A DNA stretch of 6,754 nucleotides from Achromobacter sp. Its GTDB lineage: Bacteria > Pseudomonadota > Gammaproteobacteria > Burkholderiales > Burkholderiaceae_B. Below, piece by piece: positions 4,953 through 6,754 of this stretch. How positions within the stretch are numbered: the first letter of the stretch is position 1; each line of letters starts with the position of its first letter. The notes beneath the pieces were generated by a model that saw nothing but the letters and a program-made list of their open reading frames with translations, ran no database searches and was not told where the DNA came from. The position numbers and the translations under genes were made by a program. The DNA is taken from positions 1 to 6,754 of the forward strand of contig DMTA01000292.1 of assembly GCA_003454835.1 (NCBI GenBank). The letters are read 5' to 3'.

Positions 4953-6754
4953 ATGAGCGCTCTGCTCACCATGTTGAAGAATAACGGCGGCACGCACGCG
5001 CGGCTGCTGGCGGGTCCCATCCTGATCGTGATGGTGCTGGGCATGATGGTGCTGCCCCTGCCCACGTTCCTGCTGGATCTGCTGTTCACCTTCAACATCG
5101 CGTTGTCCGTGATGATCCTGCTGGTGGCCATGTTCACGCGCAAGCCGCTGGACTTTGCCGCATTCCCGGCCGTGCTGCTGTTCGCGACGCTGCTGCGCCT
5201 GTCGCTGAACGTCGCGTCCACCCGGGTCGTGCTGCTGCACGGTCACACGGGTCCGGACGCCGCGGGCAAGGTGATCGAAGCCTTCGGCCACTTCCTGGTG
5301 GGCGGCAACTTCGCCGTCGGGATCATCGTCTTCATCATCCTGACCATCATCAACTTCATCGTCATCACCAAGGGTGCGGGCCGTATTGCCGAAGTCGGCG
5401 CGCGCTTCACCCTGGACGCCATGCCCGGCAAGCAGATGGCGATCGACGCGGACCTGAACGCCGGCCTGATCGGCGAAGACGAGGCGCGCAAGCGCCGCGC
5501 GGAAGTGTCGCAGGAGTCGGACTTCTTCGGCTCGATGGACGGCGCTTCCAAGTTCGTGCGCGGCGACGCCATCGCCGGCCTGCTGATCATGGCGATCAAC
5601 ATCATCGGCGGCCTGATCGTCGGTGTGGCGCAGCACGACATGTCGATGGGCGATTCGGCCCGCGTCTACACGCTGCTGACCATCGGTGACGGCCTGGTGG
5701 CCCAGATCCCCGCGCTGGTGATCTCCACCGCCGCCGGTGTGGTCGTGTCGCGCGTGTCGACCGACCAGGACATCGGCCAGCAGATCATCAGCCAGCTGTT
5801 CTCCAATCCGAGCGTGCTGTTCCTGACCGCCGGCATCATCGGCATCATGGGCCTCATTCCCAACATGCCCCACATCGCGTTCCTGACGCTGGCCGGCGCG
5901 CTGGGCTGGGGCGGCTGGGCGCTGCTCAAACGCAGGCAGGCCGCGGCGGTGGCCGCCGAGGAGATACCGCCCCAGGCGATCACCCAGGCGCAGGCCGCGG
6001 CTGCGGAGGCCAGTTGGGAAGACGTGTCGATGGTGGACCAGTTGGGGTTGGAAGTGGGCTACCGCCTGATTCCGCTGGTGGACCACGCCCAGAACGGCGA
6101 GCTGCTGCACCGCATCCGCAGCCTGCGAAAGAAGTTTGCGCAGGACGTGGGCTTTTTGCCGCCCGTGGTGCACATCCGCGACAACCTGGAACTCAAGCCG
6201 AACGATTACCGCATCCTGCTGTCCGGCGTGGAAGTGGGCAACGGCGTCGCGATGCCGGGTCAGTGGCTGGCCATCGATCCGGGCGGCGTGACTGTGCAGA
6301 TCAAGGGCACGCCGACCACCGATCCGGCGTTCGGCTTGCCGGCGCTGTGGATCGACAGCTCACTGCGCGATCAGGCGCAGGTCGCCGGTTACACGGTGGT
6401 GGATGCGGGCACGGTTGTGGCCACGCACTTGAATCATCTGATGCATCGCCACGGCTCGAACCTGCTGGGCCGCCAGGAAGTCCAGCAGCTGCTGGACCGC
6501 ATCGGCCGCGACGCGCCCAAGCTTGTGGAAGATCTGGTCCCCAAGACGCTGTCGCTCACGGCGCTGCAGAAGGTGCTGCAGGGCCTGCTGTCGGAAGAAG
6601 TGCCGATCCGCGACATGCGCACCATCATCGATACGCTGTCCGAGCACGGCCCGCGCCTGGCGGCGATGGCCGCCGGATCGGGCGGGCAGCCGGACATCAA
6701 CGAGCTGATCGCGCTGACGCGCCGCGCGCTTGGCCGCGCCATCACGCAGCAGTG
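4953..6754 (+). CDS. flhA: FlhA, main flagellar export-gate protein (3'-truncated by window edge)
   Basis: FlhA forms the nonameric ring of the export gate, couples proton motive force to export and docks substrate-chaperone complexes. The frame is open from ATG 4953 to the window end: 600 codons plus two bases, so roughly 90-100 residues are missing compared with relatives of about 690-700. The N-terminal half has about eight hydrophobic segments (residues about 18 to 325). The FHIPEP-family signature is clear: LLRLSLNVASTR, ITKGAGRIAEVGARF, MPGKQMAIDADLNAGLIGED and FVRGDAIAG. Charged residues important for export in Salmonella (R94, R147, R154, D158, D208) are kept as R91, R144, R151, D155 and D205, a constant shift of three. 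After an Ala-rich linker (about 326-353) the cytoplasmic domain begins near W355, with LGLEVGYRLIP, LPPVVHIRDN, TVVATHLNHL, LTEDLVP-like LVEDLVPKTL and VPIRDMRTI. No broken frame is seen. Confidence 0.98.
   Translation, partial: MSALLTMLKNNGGTHARLLAGPILIVMVLGMMVLPLPTFLLDLLFTFNIALSVMILLVAMFTRKPLDFAAFPAVLLFATLLRLSLNVASTRVVLLHGHTGPDAAGKVIEAFGHFLVGGNFAVGIIVFIILTIINFIVITKGAGRIAEVGARFTLDAMPGKQMAIDADLNAGLIGEDEARKRRAEVSQESDFFGSMDGASKFVRGDAIAGLLIMAINIIGGLIVGVAQHDMSMGDSARVYTLLTIGDGLVAQIPALVISTAAGVVVSRVSTDQDIGQQIISQLFSNPSVLFLTAGIIGIMGLIPNMPHIAFLTLAGALGWGGWALLKRRQAAAVAAEEIPPQAITQAQAAAAEASWEDVSMVDQLGLEVGYRLIPLVDHAQNGELLHRIRSLRKKFAQDVGFLPPVVHIRDNLELKPNDYRILLSGVEVGNGVAMPGQWLAIDPGGVTVQIKGTPTTDPAFGLPALWIDSSLRDQAQVAGYTVVDAGTVVATHLNHLMHRHGSNLLGRQEVQQLLDRIGRDAPKLVEDLVPKTLSLTALQKVLQGLLSEEVPIRDMRTIIDTLSEHGPRLAAMAAGSGGQPDINELIALTRRALGRAITQQ

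Noticed and set aside
4842..6173. 443-codon open frame on the - strand opposite flhA
   Set aside because: It lies wholly opposite conserved flhA (and the end of flhB). The product is rich in His, Gln, Arg and Asp with no recognisable domain, as expected for antisense frames in high-GC DNA.

Overview
The window reads as part of the flagellar and chemotaxis locus of a high-GC betaproteobacterium. Gene order, protein sequences and the TAGAAT-type promoter box suggest the Alcaligenaceae (Bordetella or Achromobacter type). The genus is inferred from memory of related proteins and was not searched. All recognisable genes lie on the + strand. There is no tRNA, rRNA, CRISPR array, transposase or phage gene.

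Layout. (1) Positions 2-940 and 949-1581 hold the end of the chemotaxis operon: the catalytic C-terminus of the methylesterase cheB (cut by the window edge), the response regulator cheY and the CheY-P phosphatase cheZ, closely spaced. (2) Positions 1582-1910 are a 329-base gap. It has two strong hairpins, a sigma-28-like -10 box (GCCGATAG) and a very good ribosome binding site in front of a GTG start. (3) Positions 1911-3458 encode a soluble methyl-accepting receptor of 515 residues. Its signalling hairpin comes first and an apparent sensor module lies at the C-terminus. (4) Positions 3459-3794 are a second gap of 336 bases. It opens with a G-rich degenerate tandem array of 11-12 base units starting on the receptor's stop codon. 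A GC-rich hairpin and a probable promoter follow. (5) Positions 3795-4949 encode flhB, and 4953-6754 encode the first 600 residues of flhA (cut by the window edge). These are the export-gate switch protein and the main export-gate protein of the flagellar type III secretion apparatus.

How they work together. FlhA and FlhB export flagellar parts. The soluble receptor probably feeds a cytoplasmic signal to CheA/CheW, which are not in the window. CheB adapts receptors, CheY-P reverses the motor and CheZ ends the CheY-P signal. The signals seen suggest three transcription units: the end of che, the receptor alone under late flagellar (FliA-type) control, and flhBA from its own promoter.

No wholly new system is evident: the enzymes and export proteins are canonical, with all inspected key residues present. 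The parts that deserve attention are the inverted-architecture receptor with unusual tip residues, the tandem array with a possible G-quadruplex between it and flhB, and the repeat-like hairpins after cheZ.
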